NCBI GenBank assembly: GCA_963608705.1 | Contig: CAVDHB010000075.1 | Span: forward strand, 33,580 to 97,579 | From: CAVDHB01 sp963608705 | GTDB taxonomy: Bacteria; Bacteroidota; Bacteroidia; Bacteroidales; Bacteroidaceae | DNA length: 64,000 nucleotides | Direction: 5' to 3' | Shown here: piece after piece, positions 44,700-53,661 of the stretch | How positions within the stretch are numbered: position 1 is the stretch's first letter | How the letters are laid out: each line of letters opens with the position of its first letter | Notes under the pieces: generated by a model | What the model was told of the DNA's origin: nothing | Seen by the model: the letters and a program-made list of their open reading frames with translations, nothing else | Database searches by the model: none | Made by a program: the position numbers and the translations under genes

Positions 44700-44738
44700 C
44701 AGGATGATGATGCCGAGGTATTGGAGTCGTTCTTCCAT
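44649..44738 (-). CDS. Possible 29-aa single-helix membrane peptide
   Basis: ATG 44738 to TAG 44649 on the minus strand. The product is MEERLQYLGIIILSCLSALW followed by LLITGRHIR: a short charged lead, one hydrophobic helix and a basic end. A TACCTTTG box on the same strand (44771-44764) lies 26 bases upstream. It is antisense to the 3' end of the GT4 gene. Size and shape recall type I toxin peptides, but a chance frame is possible. Confidence 0.35.
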   Translation of the reverse strand: MEERLQYLGIIILSCLSALWLLITGRHIR

Positions 44739-44763
44739 GTTCAATGTGGTCGTTATTTATATG

Positions 44764-44771
44764 CAAAGGTA
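44764..44771 (-). promoter_or_regulatory. Minus-strand -7 box (TACCTTTG)
   Basis: Consensus TAnnTTTG box pointing at the 29-aa frame and divergent from the plus-strand promoter at 44790-44820. No good -33. Confidence 0.5.
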
Positions 44772-44789
44772 ATATTTTCTGTTTTAATT

Positions 44790-44820
44790 TTTGATTTAAT
44801 ACGGAAAAAGTGTATATTTG
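44790..44820 (+). promoter_or_regulatory. Consensus promoter inside the capsule locus
   Basis: TTTG (44790-44793), 19-base spacer, TATATTTG (44813-44820). It implies that the following gene, and perhaps the rfb genes, can be transcribed independently of the invertible promoter. Confidence 0.82.
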
Positions 44821-44841
44821 CATACGTATCAGAAATTTGTG

Positions 44842-45528
44842 ATGAATGGAAACGATAAGGCTGACAGACTACCACAAGGCGGAAAACGAGAAGAAACTCC
44901 GTTCCGTGGCTTATTGGATGAAGCATCCGATGTCGCACGCAGAGTGCTTGAGTCAATTCAGGCGGTTGCGGGAACAACGGCTTGCAAGGGAGTCCAAATA
45001 CATGAACTCGAAAAGTTTGCAATAGATAAGGGCTGTCTCATTAATAGGATTGAGGACTACGGCTCATTTGCCGACAGAGGGTCGGAGAATGAAGTCTATA
45101 CCTCTTTTGACAGCAACTGCGTATTTAAGCTGAATGACTTCCGTTATTCAGATGATAATCTTGAGTCTTTCTTTGAGCGCATATTCGTACACAATATGTT
45201 GTTTCCTGATTGTGCTTATGAATGTGTGGGGTTTGCATACAATCAAGATAATAAATTCTGCGCGGTCTTACGACAGCCTTTTATCCATGCGGAACGTGAG
45301 GCTACGGAAGAGGAAATAGCATGTGAGCTTACAAAACTCGGCTTCACATCTCAACTTGACGGCGAGTATTTCAGCAACGGGCAATATGATATTTTTGATG
45401 CGCTTCCCAACAATGTGCTGAAAGGCTCTGATGGTAATTTGTATTTCATAGATACCATTATTTATAAGGCAGACCATCAAAATCTGACAACGTACAGGAG
45501 CCTTTCTCCAAGATACTCGAAAAAGTAA
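44842..45528 (+). CDS. Kinase-like (polyvalent-protein type) protein of unknown role
   Basis: 228 residues from ATG 44842; the in-frame TTG at 44818 lies within the promoter box. After a short N-terminal part (PFRGLLDEASDVARRVLES), residues about 80-220 read like a degenerate atypical protein kinase seen in phage/conjugative polyvalent proteins: GSENEVYTS, AVLRQPFI, and NVLKGSDGNLYFIDTII, where the IDT position matches the metal-binding aspartate. It has its own consensus promoter and no link to sugar chemistry. Probably a mobile-element-derived gene. Confidence 0.55.
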   Translation: MNGNDKADRLPQGGKREETPFRGLLDEASDVARRVLESIQAVAGTTACKGVQIHELEKFAIDKGCLINRIEDYGSFADRGSENEVYTSFDSNCVFKLNDFRYSDDNLESFFERIFVHNMLFPDCAYECVGFAYNQDNKFCAVLRQPFIHAEREATEEEIACELTKLGFTSQLDGEYFSNGQYDIFDALPNNVLKGSDGNLYFIDTIIYKADHQNLTTYRSLSPRYSKK

Positions 45529-45641
45529 AAACAAATTCAATAGCAATACCAATGGATAGAATATACTATTCATTGGATTTTATATAATCGGCGGCACTGC
45601 TTTATAGTCGTCTGATTGTCATATCATTAATATTCCACTTT

Positions 45642-46736
45642 ATGAAAATAGTCGTAACCGGCACCCGTGGCATACCGAATGTGATGGGTGGCGTGGAGAC
45701 GCATTGCGAGGAGCTGTTTCCACGGATAGCACAGCGAGGGTTTGACGTGACGGTCATCCGTCGTTCCAACTATGTGAATGACGGTCTGAAGGAATGGCAC
45801 GGCGTGAAGCTCGCGGACATCCCGTCACCGAAAAAGAAGTCGTTCGAGGCAATTATCCATACGTTCCGTGCCATAAACGAGGCAAAACGTCTCGGTGCGG
45901 ACATCGTTCACATACATGCAATCGGACCTGCGCTGCTCATTCCGTATGCGAAGACGCTCGGCATGAAGGTGGTGTTCACCCACCACGGACCAGACTACGA
46001 CCGTGACAAGTGGGGCTTTGCAGCCAAGACGATACTGAAGCTCGGTGAACGCATGGGGTGCATGTTCGCTGACGACGTGATAGTCATTTCCCATGTCATA
46101 CAAAAGCTTATACAGCAAAAGTATGGACGGACGAAGAACGTACACCTTATATATAACGGTGTGTCGAAGCCAGAGATTTGCGAATATCCTGAATACTTTG
46201 AGGATTTGGGCATAGAGAAAGGAAAGTACATCCTTGGCATGTGCCGCTTCGTTCCGGAGAAGAACCTGCACCATCTTGTGGAAGCGTTTGTGAAAGTGAA
46301 GAATCGGTTTGACATGAAGCTGGTCTTGGCTGGCGATACTGATTTTGAGGATGACTATTCACGCTCGTTGAAAAAGCTGGCACGTGAGAACGGTGTAGTA
46401 CTTACTGGCTTCGTGAAAGGGCGCAAGCTGCATTCTTTGCTCACCAACTGCCGCTGCTATTGTCTGCCCTCATCACATGAAGGTCTGCCGATAGCCTTGT
46501 TGGAAGCCATGAGCTACGGAGTGAAAGTGGTGGTGAGCGACATTCCTGCCAATATGGAAGTAGGTTTACCTAAAGATGATTATTTCCATTGTGGCAATAT
46601 TGACGAACTTGCCAGCAAACTGCATGATATTGTAAAAACTCCGTTTCAACACATTGACTATGACATGTCTAAATACGACTGGGAGAAGATAACTGACCAA
46701 GTTGCAGATGTCTATCATAGTCTTCTTAACAAATGA
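45642..46736 (+). CDS. Glycosyltransferase family 4 with DUF1972-type N-terminus
   Basis: 364 residues. The start MKIVVTGTRGIPNVMGGVET is typical of rhamnosyl-type GT4 enzymes with a DUF1972 acceptor domain. GADIVHIHAIGPAL, VVFTHHGPDYDRDKWG, GMCRFVPEKNLHHLVEAF and LPSSHEGLPIALLEAMSYG follow. It is located directly before the dTDP-rhamnose genes, so it may transfer rhamnose; this is inferred from context. Its GC content is clearly higher than that of the genes at 30.7-43 kb. Confidence 0.88.
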   Translation: MKIVVTGTRGIPNVMGGVETHCEELFPRIAQRGFDVTVIRRSNYVNDGLKEWHGVKLADIPSPKKKSFEAIIHTFRAINEAKRLGADIVHIHAIGPALLIPYAKTLGMKVVFTHHGPDYDRDKWGFAAKTILKLGERMGCMFADDVIVISHVIQKLIQQKYGRTKNVHLIYNGVSKPEICEYPEYFEDLGIEKGKYILGMCRFVPEKNLHHLVEAFVKVKNRFDMKLVLAGDTDFEDDYSRSLKKLARENGVVLTGFVKGRKLHSLLTNCRCYCLPSSHEGLPIALLEAMSYGVKVVVSDIPANMEVGLPKDDYFHCGNIDELASKLHDIVKTPFQHIDYDMSKYDWEKITDQVADVYHSLLNK

Positions 46737-46749
46737 ACTTATTATAATT

Positions 46750-47624
46750 ATGAAAGGAATCGTGTTAGCAGGTGGTAGCGGTACCCGGTTGTACCCTATC
46801 ACCAAGGGGTGAGCAAGCAGCTCATTCCCATCTTTGACAAGCCGATGATCTATTATCCTATCTCGGTGTTGATGTTGGCAGGGATAAAGGAGATTCTTGT
46901 TATCTCCACTCCGTATGACTTGCCTGGTTTCAAGCGTCTGCTTGGGGATGGAAGCCAGTTCGGTGTGAGGTTCGAGTATGCAGAGCAGCCGTCACCTGAC
47001 GGGCTTGCGCAGGCGTTCATCATCGGCGAGAAGTTCATCGGAAAGGATGACGTGTGCCTTGTGTTAGGTGATAACATCTTCTATGGCTCCGGCTTCACGG
47101 GCCTGCTTCGTGAAACGGTTAGGCAGACCGAGGAAGACGGTAAGGCATCGGTGTTTGGATATCAGGTGAGTGACCCTGAACGCTACGGTATGGCTGAGTT
47201 TGACAAGGACGGTAACTGCCTTAGCATCGAGGAAAAACCTGCAAAACCTAAGAGCAACTACGCCGTGGTGGGCTTGTATTTCTACCCGAATTCGGTGGTG
47301 GAGATAGCCAAGCATATCAAGCCGTCGGCTCGTGGCGAGCTGGAGATTACGACCGTCAATCAGGAGTATCTGAAGCAGGGTAACCTGAAGGTACAGACGT
47401 TGCAGCGTGGCTTCGCATGGCTTGACACTGGTACGCACGACTCGCTGTCCGAGGCTTCCACCTTCATCGAGGTAATAGAGAAGCGCCAGGGACTGAAAGT
47501 GGCGTGTCTTGAAGCCATCGCCTACGAGCAGGGATGGATAACAAAGGAAAAGCTCATTGAGGTGGCGAAGCCGATGGCGAAGAACGACTATGGGAAATTC
47601 CTGTTGTCAATGTGTGGTGATTAG
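46750..47624 (+). pseudogene. rfbA: Glucose-1-phosphate thymidylyltransferase, frameshifted near the start
   Basis: From ATG 46750 the frame encodes MKGIVLAGGSGTRLYPITKG and then meets TGA at 46810. The rest (SKQLIPIFDKPMIYYP onward, 271 residues) is intact but in another frame, open from GTG 46809. One G is missing from the run at 46806-46809 compared with the universal ITKGVSKQ sequence. The break falls inside the nucleotide-binding loop; a restart at GTG 46809 would lack GGSGTRL and be inactive. Possibilities: true mutation, slippage-tolerant G run or base-call error. RfbA makes dTDP-glucose, the first step to dTDP-rhamnose. Confidence 0.85.
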
Positions 47625-47705
47625 TGTTTAATGTTTAGTTGAATGGCTATTTGAGCGTTACATACGAATTAAGCACTAAACATTGATAATTAAACATTAA
47701 CAGCA

Positions 47706-48611
47706 ATGAACATATTAGTTACAGGTGCCAACGGACAGCTCGGCAATGAGATGCGTATCGTTAGCAAGAATACGGATGACCATTATATCTTTACGGATGT
47801 CAATCAGATGGAGGGGCTTGAAACCACCTACCTTGACATCACGGACATGGATGCCATACGCAAAATGGTCAGGGAGAATGACGTGAAGGCGATAGTCAAC
47901 TGTGCGGCGTGGACCAACGTGGACGCTTGCAAGACAGACCCGAAGCTGGCGGCTTTGGCGGAGAAGCTGAACGCCGATGCCCCGAAGAAGCTTGCGAAAG
48001 CGATGGAAGAGGTGGACGGTGTGCTGATACAGATTTCCACGGACTATGTTTTTGGTAAGGAACCTTATAACGTGCCTTGCAATCCAGACCAGAAGGGAAC
48101 GCCAACAGGTGTGTACGGAACGACCAAGCTGCACGGTGAGCGGAAAATAAAGGCTTCGGGGTGCAAGTACGTCATCATCCGCACGGCATGGCTGTACTCC
48201 GAGTTCGGCAAGAACTTCTGCAAGACTATGCTGAACCTCACTGCCACAAAGCCGCAGCTGAAGGTTGTGTTCGACCAGTGCGGCACGCCGACTTACGCAC
48301 TCGACCTCGCCAACGCCATCGTGGCCATACTCGATAAGGTGAAGGCGTCTTCTGATAGAAACGATTACGAAGGTGTCTATCATTTCTCGAACGAGGGCGT
48401 GTGCTCATGGTACGATTTCACGCAGATGATAGCGCGCATCGCAGGGCATACGGACTGTGACATACAGCCCTGCTACAGCTCTGAGTATCCCTCACCCGTG
48501 AAGCGTTCCGCATACTCCGTGCTTGACAAGCGGACAATCAAGGAGAAGTTCGGGGTGAAGGTGCCCTACTGGGTGGACTCGCTGGAGAAATGTATCAAAA
48601 ACCTCCAGTAG
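47706..48611 (+). CDS. rfbD: dTDP-4-dehydrorhamnose reductase
   Basis: 301 residues. NAD(P)-binding start MNILVTGANGQLGNEM, then YLDITD, NCAAWTNVDACKTD, STDYVFG, VYGTTKLHGERK (YxxxK catalytic pair) and IIRTAWLYSEFGKNF. It reduces dTDP-4-dehydro-L-rhamnose to dTDP-L-rhamnose. The gap to rfbA (47625-47705) contains related inverted AT-rich words around TTTAATGTTTAG and ACTAAACATT. Confidence 0.95.
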   Translation: MNILVTGANGQLGNEMRIVSKNTDDHYIFTDVNQMEGLETTYLDITDMDAIRKMVRENDVKAIVNCAAWTNVDACKTDPKLAALAEKLNADAPKKLAKAMEEVDGVLIQISTDYVFGKEPYNVPCNPDQKGTPTGVYGTTKLHGERKIKASGCKYVIIRTAWLYSEFGKNFCKTMLNLTATKPQLKVVFDQCGTPTYALDLANAIVAILDKVKASSDRNDYEGVYHFSNEGVCSWYDFTQMIARIAGHTDCDIQPCYSSEYPSPVKRSAYSVLDKRTIKEKFGVKVPYWVDSLEKCIKNLQ

Positions 48612-48680
48612 AGACGCGATTCATCGCGTCTGCATTCGCACGCGACTAAAGAGGGGAGATGCGATAAATCGCGTCTCTAC
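48609..48680. repeat. Two palindromic GAGACGCGAT-type repeats
   Basis: Copies at 48609-48631 (TAGAGACGCGATTCATCGCG, then TCT) and 48656-48680 (ends ATCGCGTCTCTAC). A third and better copy lies at 60163-60190. They look like a dispersed intergenic palindrome. Confidence 0.75.
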
Positions 48681-48704
48681 GTTACACATTAAACATTACA
48701 CATA

Positions 48705-49838
48705 ATGAAGAATATTATCATCACAGGCGGTGCGGGCTTCATCGGCTCACACGTGGTACGCCTGTTCATCAACAAATACCCTGATTACCATATCATCAAC
48801 CTCGACAAACTGACATATGCCGGGAACTTAGCTAATCTCAAAGACATCGAGGACAAGCCCAACTACACCTTCGTGAAGGGTGACATCTGCGACTATCCAT
48901 TGATGCAGAAGCTGATGAAGGAATACAAAGTTGACGGCATCATCCACTTGTCTGCAGAGAGCCATGTTGACCGTTCCATCAAAGACCCGTTTACATTTGC
49001 CCATACCAATGTGATAGGCACGCTGACCTTGCTTCAGGCAGCTAAAGAATACTGGGAGAGCCTGCCCGAGAAGTACGACGACAAGCGTTTCTACCATATC
49101 TCCACCGACGAGGTGTACGGTGCGTTGAAGCTGACACACCCTGAGGGCGTTCCCGCTCCTTTCACCACCAAGGCTTCAAGCGGAAAGAACCACGAGGCGT
49201 ACGGTGAGGAGTTCTTCACCGAGGAGACGAAGTACACCCCCCATTCACCATACTCTGCCTCGAAGGCAAGCAGCGACCACTTCGTCCGTGCCTTCCATGA
49301 CACATACGGGATGCCGACCATCGTTACCAACTGCTCGAACAACTACGGTCCATACCAGTTCCCCGAAAAGCTGATACCGCTATTCATCAACAACATCCGC
49401 CACCGCAATCCGCTGCCCGTTTATGGCGAGGGCTTGAACGTAAGGGACTGGCTGTATGTGGAAGACCATGCGAGAGCCATCGACCTTATCTTCCATAAGG
49501 GCAGGATAGCTGACACCTATAATATAGGCGGCTTCAACGAATGGAAGAACATCGATATAATAAAGGTGGTCATCAAGACTGTGGACCGTCTGTTGGGTCG
49601 TAAGGAGAATGAGGACCTGAACCTCATCACTCACGTGACCGATCGCAAGGGGCATGACATGCGCTACGCCATCGACTCTCGAAAGTTGCAGCGTGAACTC
49701 GGTTGGGAGCCAAGCCTACAGTTCGAGGAGGGCATAGAGAATACGGTGAAATGGTATCTGGACAACCAGGAGTGGATGGACAACGTGACATCCGGCGACT
49801 ACCAGAAGTATTATGACAACATGTACAAGGACAGATAA
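48705..49838 (+). CDS. rfbB: dTDP-glucose 4,6-dehydratase (copy 1)
   Basis: 377 residues. TGGAGFIGSHVVRLF at the start binds NAD; HLSAESHVDRSI, HISTDEVYGAL, the YSASKASSDHFVRAF catalytic YxxxK and NCSNNYGPYQFPEKLIPLF are all present. It converts dTDP-glucose to the 4-keto-6-deoxy form. The gene ends 2 bases before rfbC. It is nearly the same as the minus-strand gene at 62875-64000 with about nine amino-acid changes. Confidence 0.96.
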   Translation: MKNIIITGGAGFIGSHVVRLFINKYPDYHIINLDKLTYAGNLANLKDIEDKPNYTFVKGDICDYPLMQKLMKEYKVDGIIHLSAESHVDRSIKDPFTFAHTNVIGTLTLLQAAKEYWESLPEKYDDKRFYHISTDEVYGALKLTHPEGVPAPFTTKASSGKNHEAYGEEFFTEETKYTPHSPYSASKASSDHFVRAFHDTYGMPTIVTNCSNNYGPYQFPEKLIPLFINNIRHRNPLPVYGEGLNVRDWLYVEDHARAIDLIFHKGRIADTYNIGGFNEWKNIDIIKVVIKTVDRLLGRKENEDLNLITHVTDRKGHDMRYAIDSRKLQRELGWEPSLQFEEGIENTVKWYLDNQEWMDNVTSGDYQKYYDNMYKDR

Positions 49839-50428
49839 GGATGGAAGTGATAAAGACAGACATAGAGGGCGTGCTCATCATCGAGCCGCGCCTTTTCAGG
49901 GATGCCCGGGGCTATTTCTTCGAGAGTTTCAGCGAGCGTGAGTTTGACGAAAGGGTCACTCCGATATTGGGTCACAAGGTGCATTTCTGCCAGGACAACG
50001 AGAGCATGAGTGGCTACGGCGTGATGCGCGGCCTGCATTTCCAGCGTCCTCCATTCACCCAGACCAAACTGGTGCGCTGCGTGAAAGGACGGGTGCTTGA
50101 CGTGGCGGTCGACATCCGCAAAGACTCACCCACCTACGGCAAGCATGTGGCAGTGGAGCTTACGGAGGACAACCACAAGCAGTTCTTCATTCCACGTGGC
50201 TTCGCTCATGGTTTCTCTGTATTGAGTGAGACGGCGGTTTTCCAGTACAAGTGCGACGAGTTCTACCATCCCGAGGCTGACGGAGGCATCTCAATCCTTG
50301 ATGACAGTCTCGGTATAGACTGGAGGATTCCCACGGAACACGCCAACCTTTCGGAGAAAGATACCAGGCATGACATGCTGAAAGACTTCGACAGTCCGTT
50401 TGACATCAACGTGAGTTTGTACGAATAA
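48713..50428 (+). repeat. Left arm of a 1.7-kb inverted repeat (rfbB-rfbC)
   Basis: It pairs with 62285-64000 in opposite orientation; both include rfbB, the 2-base gap and rfbC. The right arm probably runs on to about 64008. Protein identity is above 95 percent by eye; DNA differences are scattered. Confidence 0.88.
49841..50428 (+). CDS. rfbC: dTDP-4-dehydrorhamnose 3,5-epimerase (copy 1)
   Basis: 195 residues. Cupin fold with IEPRLFRDARGYFFESFSE, GVMRGLHFQ (catalytic His), FFIPRGFAHGF (second His region) and YKCDEFYHPEADGGI. It inverts C3 and C5 of the keto sugar. It is the last gene of the capsule operon and is followed by a long hairpin terminator. Five residues differ from the copy at 62285. 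Confidence 0.96.
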   Translation: MEVIKTDIEGVLIIEPRLFRDARGYFFESFSEREFDERVTPILGHKVHFCQDNESMSGYGVMRGLHFQRPPFTQTKLVRCVKGRVLDVAVDIRKDSPTYGKHVAVELTEDNHKQFFIPRGFAHGFSVLSETAVFQYKCDEFYHPEADGGISILDDSLGIDWRIPTEHANLSEKDTRHDMLKDFDSPFDINVSLYE

Positions 50429-50437
50429 TCACTTTTC

Positions 50438-50498
50438 GGGTGAGCGGAGCATAATCCTGTCATGGCAGGGGATTATGAGCCGTTCACCCATTTTTTTA
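50438..50498 (+). terminator. Terminator of the capsule operon
   Basis: Long two-part stem (GGGTGAGCGG with CCGTTCACCC, and CATAATCC with GGATTATG) followed by TTTTTTT, starting 10 bases after the rfbC stop. Confidence 0.9.
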
Positions 50499-50580
50499 TC
50501 TGTCCAACTTGATGTCTGGACGGTTGTGAAATACGGTATGCCCGAAATTGTCTGGGAGCATACCACAATTTTTCATTTTG

Positions 50581-52791
50581 ATGGAAGTGGTCCATCTCTT
50601 TGATTACCAGATAGACATGAAGTCACGGATTGAGGAGGCGTTCAAGTCTCACCAGTCCGTGATGGCGCAGATGCCGACAGGTACGGGGAAGACCTACCTG
50701 TTGACGGCAGTCATGGACTCTTTTGTGAAAGACAATCCGAAGGTGAAAGTGTGGATTGTCGCTCATCGCAGGGAGCTTGTCGGACAGATTGAGGAAACCT
50801 TGTCTCGCTATGGCATCTCTCCTATGGACAAGCGTATAAAAGCTTTGTCTGTGCAATGGCTATCAAGACATTATGATGAGATTGAGGATGAGCCGAGACT
50901 GATAGTGGTTGACGAGGCACACCATGCGCTCGCCAAAACTTATAAGGAAATGTGGAAGCAATTTCCGAAGGCAAAGTTCTTGGGATTGACGGCCACGCCT
51001 TGTCGGTTGAGTGGAAAAGGGTTTACGGATTTGTTTGACGTATTGGTGCGGTCGTGGGATATTCCTGAGTTTATCCGCAAGGGACGGCTGTCGGTTTACG
51101 ACTTCGTGAGCATCAGGACTGATTCCGTGACGCAGGGGCTGATTGACTCGCTGAAGAAGCGTGGAGCGGATGGTGATTACCAAGCCAAGGAAATGGATGC
51201 GGTGCTGAATAAACAACCTTCCATCGAGAGACTTTATCAGAGTTTCCGTGAGTTTGCCAAAGACAAGAAGGGCATCGTGTATGCTATTAATATTAGCCAT
51301 GCACGGAGTATTGCTCGGTATTATCAAGCGCAAGGTATTAATGCCGTGGCCATAGACTCGAAAACTCCTTCCGAGGAGAGGAGACGGCTGATAGAGAGAT
51401 TCAAGAATACTTCCGCAAATGATATTCAGGTGTTGGTGAATGTGGATATCTTCTCGGAAGGGTTCGACTGCCCGGACGTGGAGTTTGTACAATTAGCGAG
51501 ACCGACACTGTCGCTTGCCAAGTATTTGCAGATGGTGGGAAGAGGATTGCGTGTCGCCAAAGGAAAGAAGAGTTGCGTGATGATTGACAATGTGGGACTG
51601 TACCGTGTGTTCGGACTCCCGTCACAGTCATGGAACTGGGAGGCTATGTTTGAAGGTGGCTGGAAAAAGAGTCGGAAAAAGCAGACTGAGAGAGACAACG
51701 AGTTCTTCCTGATGAATGCAAAAGAAGACACACTGACCGTCGAACAAGATACGGAAATGAGACTGGTGATGAGCCATGACGAACTGATGCAATCACTACA
51801 ATATAGCAAGTTCGTGGACAGTAAAGGCGATTTCGCCATCGTCAAGTTGACGGACGGGAAAATGACCGTGGTGAACAGAACGGGGGAGCAAATCATCAAG
51901 CCACGTCACTATAACGACATGAGATTGCTGGAAGGCGGTATCCTGTTCCACAGGCCGAAGAGAAAGACCGTGTGTTACATTGACCTGTTGGCGAAATCGA
52001 AAATATATGAAGGAGAGAACACTACAGACCTTCCCATGGTCGTGACGTTGAAAAACTGGGAATTCATTGAATATGACGGTATCTTTATGTCTCGCACAAA
52101 AGAAGAATTCTCCCTGCCCTATCGTCCGTCTATATACGATTTATTCAATTGCGGTTATTGTCTCATTTACAAGATAAGTCGCACGACGCAAAGCCATTGC
52201 CAGGTTTGGGATTATAAAGAAGGGGATGACGGAATGTCTTTGGGGAATTATAATAGTGAAAAGGTCTGCTTCCTAAGGGATGACCATGAACATGTCTTTT
52301 GGCTGTGTACCACACTGAATAGTGACAATATTGTGGTGATGGACAGCAAGGAGGACTATTATCTGGTGGATTCAAATTTGAGGAAGACCTATATAGGCAG
52401 CAATTATCCAAAGAACGAAAAGGAGGACATGGCATTCGTGATGCCCAAGCTCGGCAAGCAATTCCGAAATGAGGATATACGGAGTATGAGTGTGGTAAAT
52501 AAAAAATGTAAGCCGAAGCCGGATACCATCCATGTGGAATTGTATCAGGCCGGGAAGAAATGGGGAGTAAAGGTGAACGGCAAGATTGTGGTGCCACCTG
52601 TCTATTCTAAGATTGGCAAGCCTGTGGGTGCCTATTGCACCTTTGAGAAACTTCCAAGGCATTGGGGGGTTATGACCTTGAAAGGCAAGGTGCTGGTGGA
52701 TGCTAAATATGAGAAAGTGGAGATTAAGGCGAACCATACGGCCTTGGTCACCACGGTTACGGGAAAGACACAAGAGATACGGTTGAGGTGA
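50581..52791 (+). CDS. DEAH-box superfamily 2 helicase with WG-repeat-like C-terminus
   Basis: 736 residues from ATG 50581; a TTG at 50548 is rejected because of the weaker N-terminal match. Walker A is QMPTGTGKT (residues 30-38), DEAH at 111-114, then LGLTATPCR, VNVDIFSEGFDCPD and QMVGRGLRVAKGKK for motifs III-VI. Residues about 410-736 contain degenerate repeats such as GKWGVKVNG-like AGKKWGVKVNGKIVVPPVYSK split, resembling WG beta-repeats. The role is unclear; related proteins occur in accessory and defence-type loci. It lies between the capsule terminator and core genes. Confidence 0.82.
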   Translation: MEVVHLFDYQIDMKSRIEEAFKSHQSVMAQMPTGTGKTYLLTAVMDSFVKDNPKVKVWIVAHRRELVGQIEETLSRYGISPMDKRIKALSVQWLSRHYDEIEDEPRLIVVDEAHHALAKTYKEMWKQFPKAKFLGLTATPCRLSGKGFTDLFDVLVRSWDIPEFIRKGRLSVYDFVSIRTDSVTQGLIDSLKKRGADGDYQAKEMDAVLNKQPSIERLYQSFREFAKDKKGIVYAINISHARSIARYYQAQGINAVAIDSKTPSEERRRLIERFKNTSANDIQVLVNVDIFSEGFDCPDVEFVQLARPTLSLAKYLQMVGRGLRVAKGKKSCVMIDNVGLYRVFGLPSQSWNWEAMFEGGWKKSRKKQTERDNEFFLMNAKEDTLTVEQDTEMRLVMSHDELMQSLQYSKFVDSKGDFAIVKLTDGKMTVVNRTGEQIIKPRHYNDMRLLEGGILFHRPKRKTVCYIDLLAKSKIYEGENTTDLPMVVTLKNWEFIEYDGIFMSRTKEEFSLPYRPSIYDLFNCGYCLIYKISRTTQSHCQVWDYKEGDDGMSLGNYNSEKVCFLRDDHEHVFWLCTTLNSDNIVVMDSKEDYYLVDSNLRKTYIGSNYPKNEKEDMAFVMPKLGKQFRNEDIRSMSVVNKKCKPKPDTIHVELYQAGKKWGVKVNGKIVVPPVYSKIGKPVGAYCTFEKLPRHWGVMTLKGKVLVDAKYEKVEIKANHTALVTTVTGKTQEIRLR

Positions 52792-52813
52792 GCTTTCAGG
52801 AGAAATTTACAAG

Positions 52814-53602
52814 CTATTTGCGCTGACTAACCCGCACCACCCATATACTGATTTCATAAAGTACATAAATGGGAAGAGAAACGGCCAACAGTGTGAATAT
52901 ATCGGAAGTAGGCGTAATCACTGCCGCCACAATCAAGATACCCACCACGGCGTAACGCCTTGAACGCTGAAGCATGGAATCCTTCAATACCCCCATCCGT
53001 GCCAACATCCACGCCAACAAGGGCAATTCAAAGACTACTCCCATGGCCAAGGACAACATCATGAACGTATCCAGATAAGACTCCAGCGTAATCATTGGCA
53101 TCACTTCCACACTGACCACATACCCAGCCAAGAACCGCAAGGTCAAAGGAAACAGCAGGAAATAATCCAGCAACACGCCGAGAAGAAACAGCACGTAACC
53201 ACTACACACGATGGCCACCGTATAAGTCCTTTCACGCAAATACAACGCCGGAGAGACAAAACGGTACAACTCATATATTATATAAGGAGAAGAGAAAAGA
53301 AGTCCTGCATAAAGCGACACATTGATATGCGCCATGAATTGGGAAGTCAATTGGGTGGTCACAAGCCGAATATGCACTGGAGAAGGAATCATGGACGGTA
53401 TATTCCATTCTCTTCCCCAACGGGCAAGCGCATTGTAAAGACAGAAATCAGGGGACTTTGGCGTCAGTACCACCCCGAACAACTCCTCTTTGAACATAAA
53501 AGAGAGTATGACAAAACACACCATCACGCACACTATGCGCCACAGTGTCCCCCTCAATATATCCAAATGTTCCCAGAATGAAAGTTCCCCGTCTTTTCCC
53601 AT
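52814..53602 (-). CDS. tatC: Twin-arginine translocase subunit TatC
   Basis: 262 residues with six predicted membrane helices. MGKDGELSFWEHLDILRGTLWR at the start holds the conserved Glu and Leu-Arg near the first helix; SSPYIIYELYRFVSPALYLRER and FELPLLAWMLARMG are classical TatC blocks. It forms the receptor for twin-arginine signal peptides in the inner membrane. No tatA/tatB-like gene flanks it: rplS lies upstream and the helicase is convergent downstream. Confidence 0.93.
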   Translation of the reverse strand: MGKDGELSFWEHLDILRGTLWRIVCVMVCFVILSFMFKEELFGVVLTPKSPDFCLYNALARWGREWNIPSMIPSPVHIRLVTTQLTSQFMAHINVSLYAGLLFSSPYIIYELYRFVSPALYLRERTYTVAIVCSGYVLFLLGVLLDYFLLFPLTLRFLAGYVVSVEVMPMITLESYLDTFMMLSLAMGVVFELPLLAWMLARMGVLKDSMLQRSRRYAVVGILIVAAVITPTSDIFTLLAVSLPIYVLYEISIWVVRVSQRK

Positions 53603-53611
53603 CTTACAATA

Positions 53612-53639
53612 AAAGGCACATCATTGATGATGTGCCTTT
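53612..53639 (-). terminator. Terminator between rplS and tatC
   Basis: Perfect 12-bp stem AAAGGCACATCA / TGATGTGCCTTT with loop TTGA and a T run on the minus strand, after rplS. tatC starts only 10 bases beyond, so some readthrough is likely. Confidence 0.88.
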
Positions 53640-53661
53640 ATTTTTTCCTTTATAAAACTGC

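Noticed and set aside
44818..44841. TTG start for the kinase-like gene
   Set aside because: It lies within the consensus TATATTTG box; the ATG at 44842 is downstream of the predicted transcription start.
47625..47705. AT-rich inverted words between rfbA and rfbD as a terminator
   Set aside because: The words pair poorly, there is no T run, and rfbD would be cut off from its operon.
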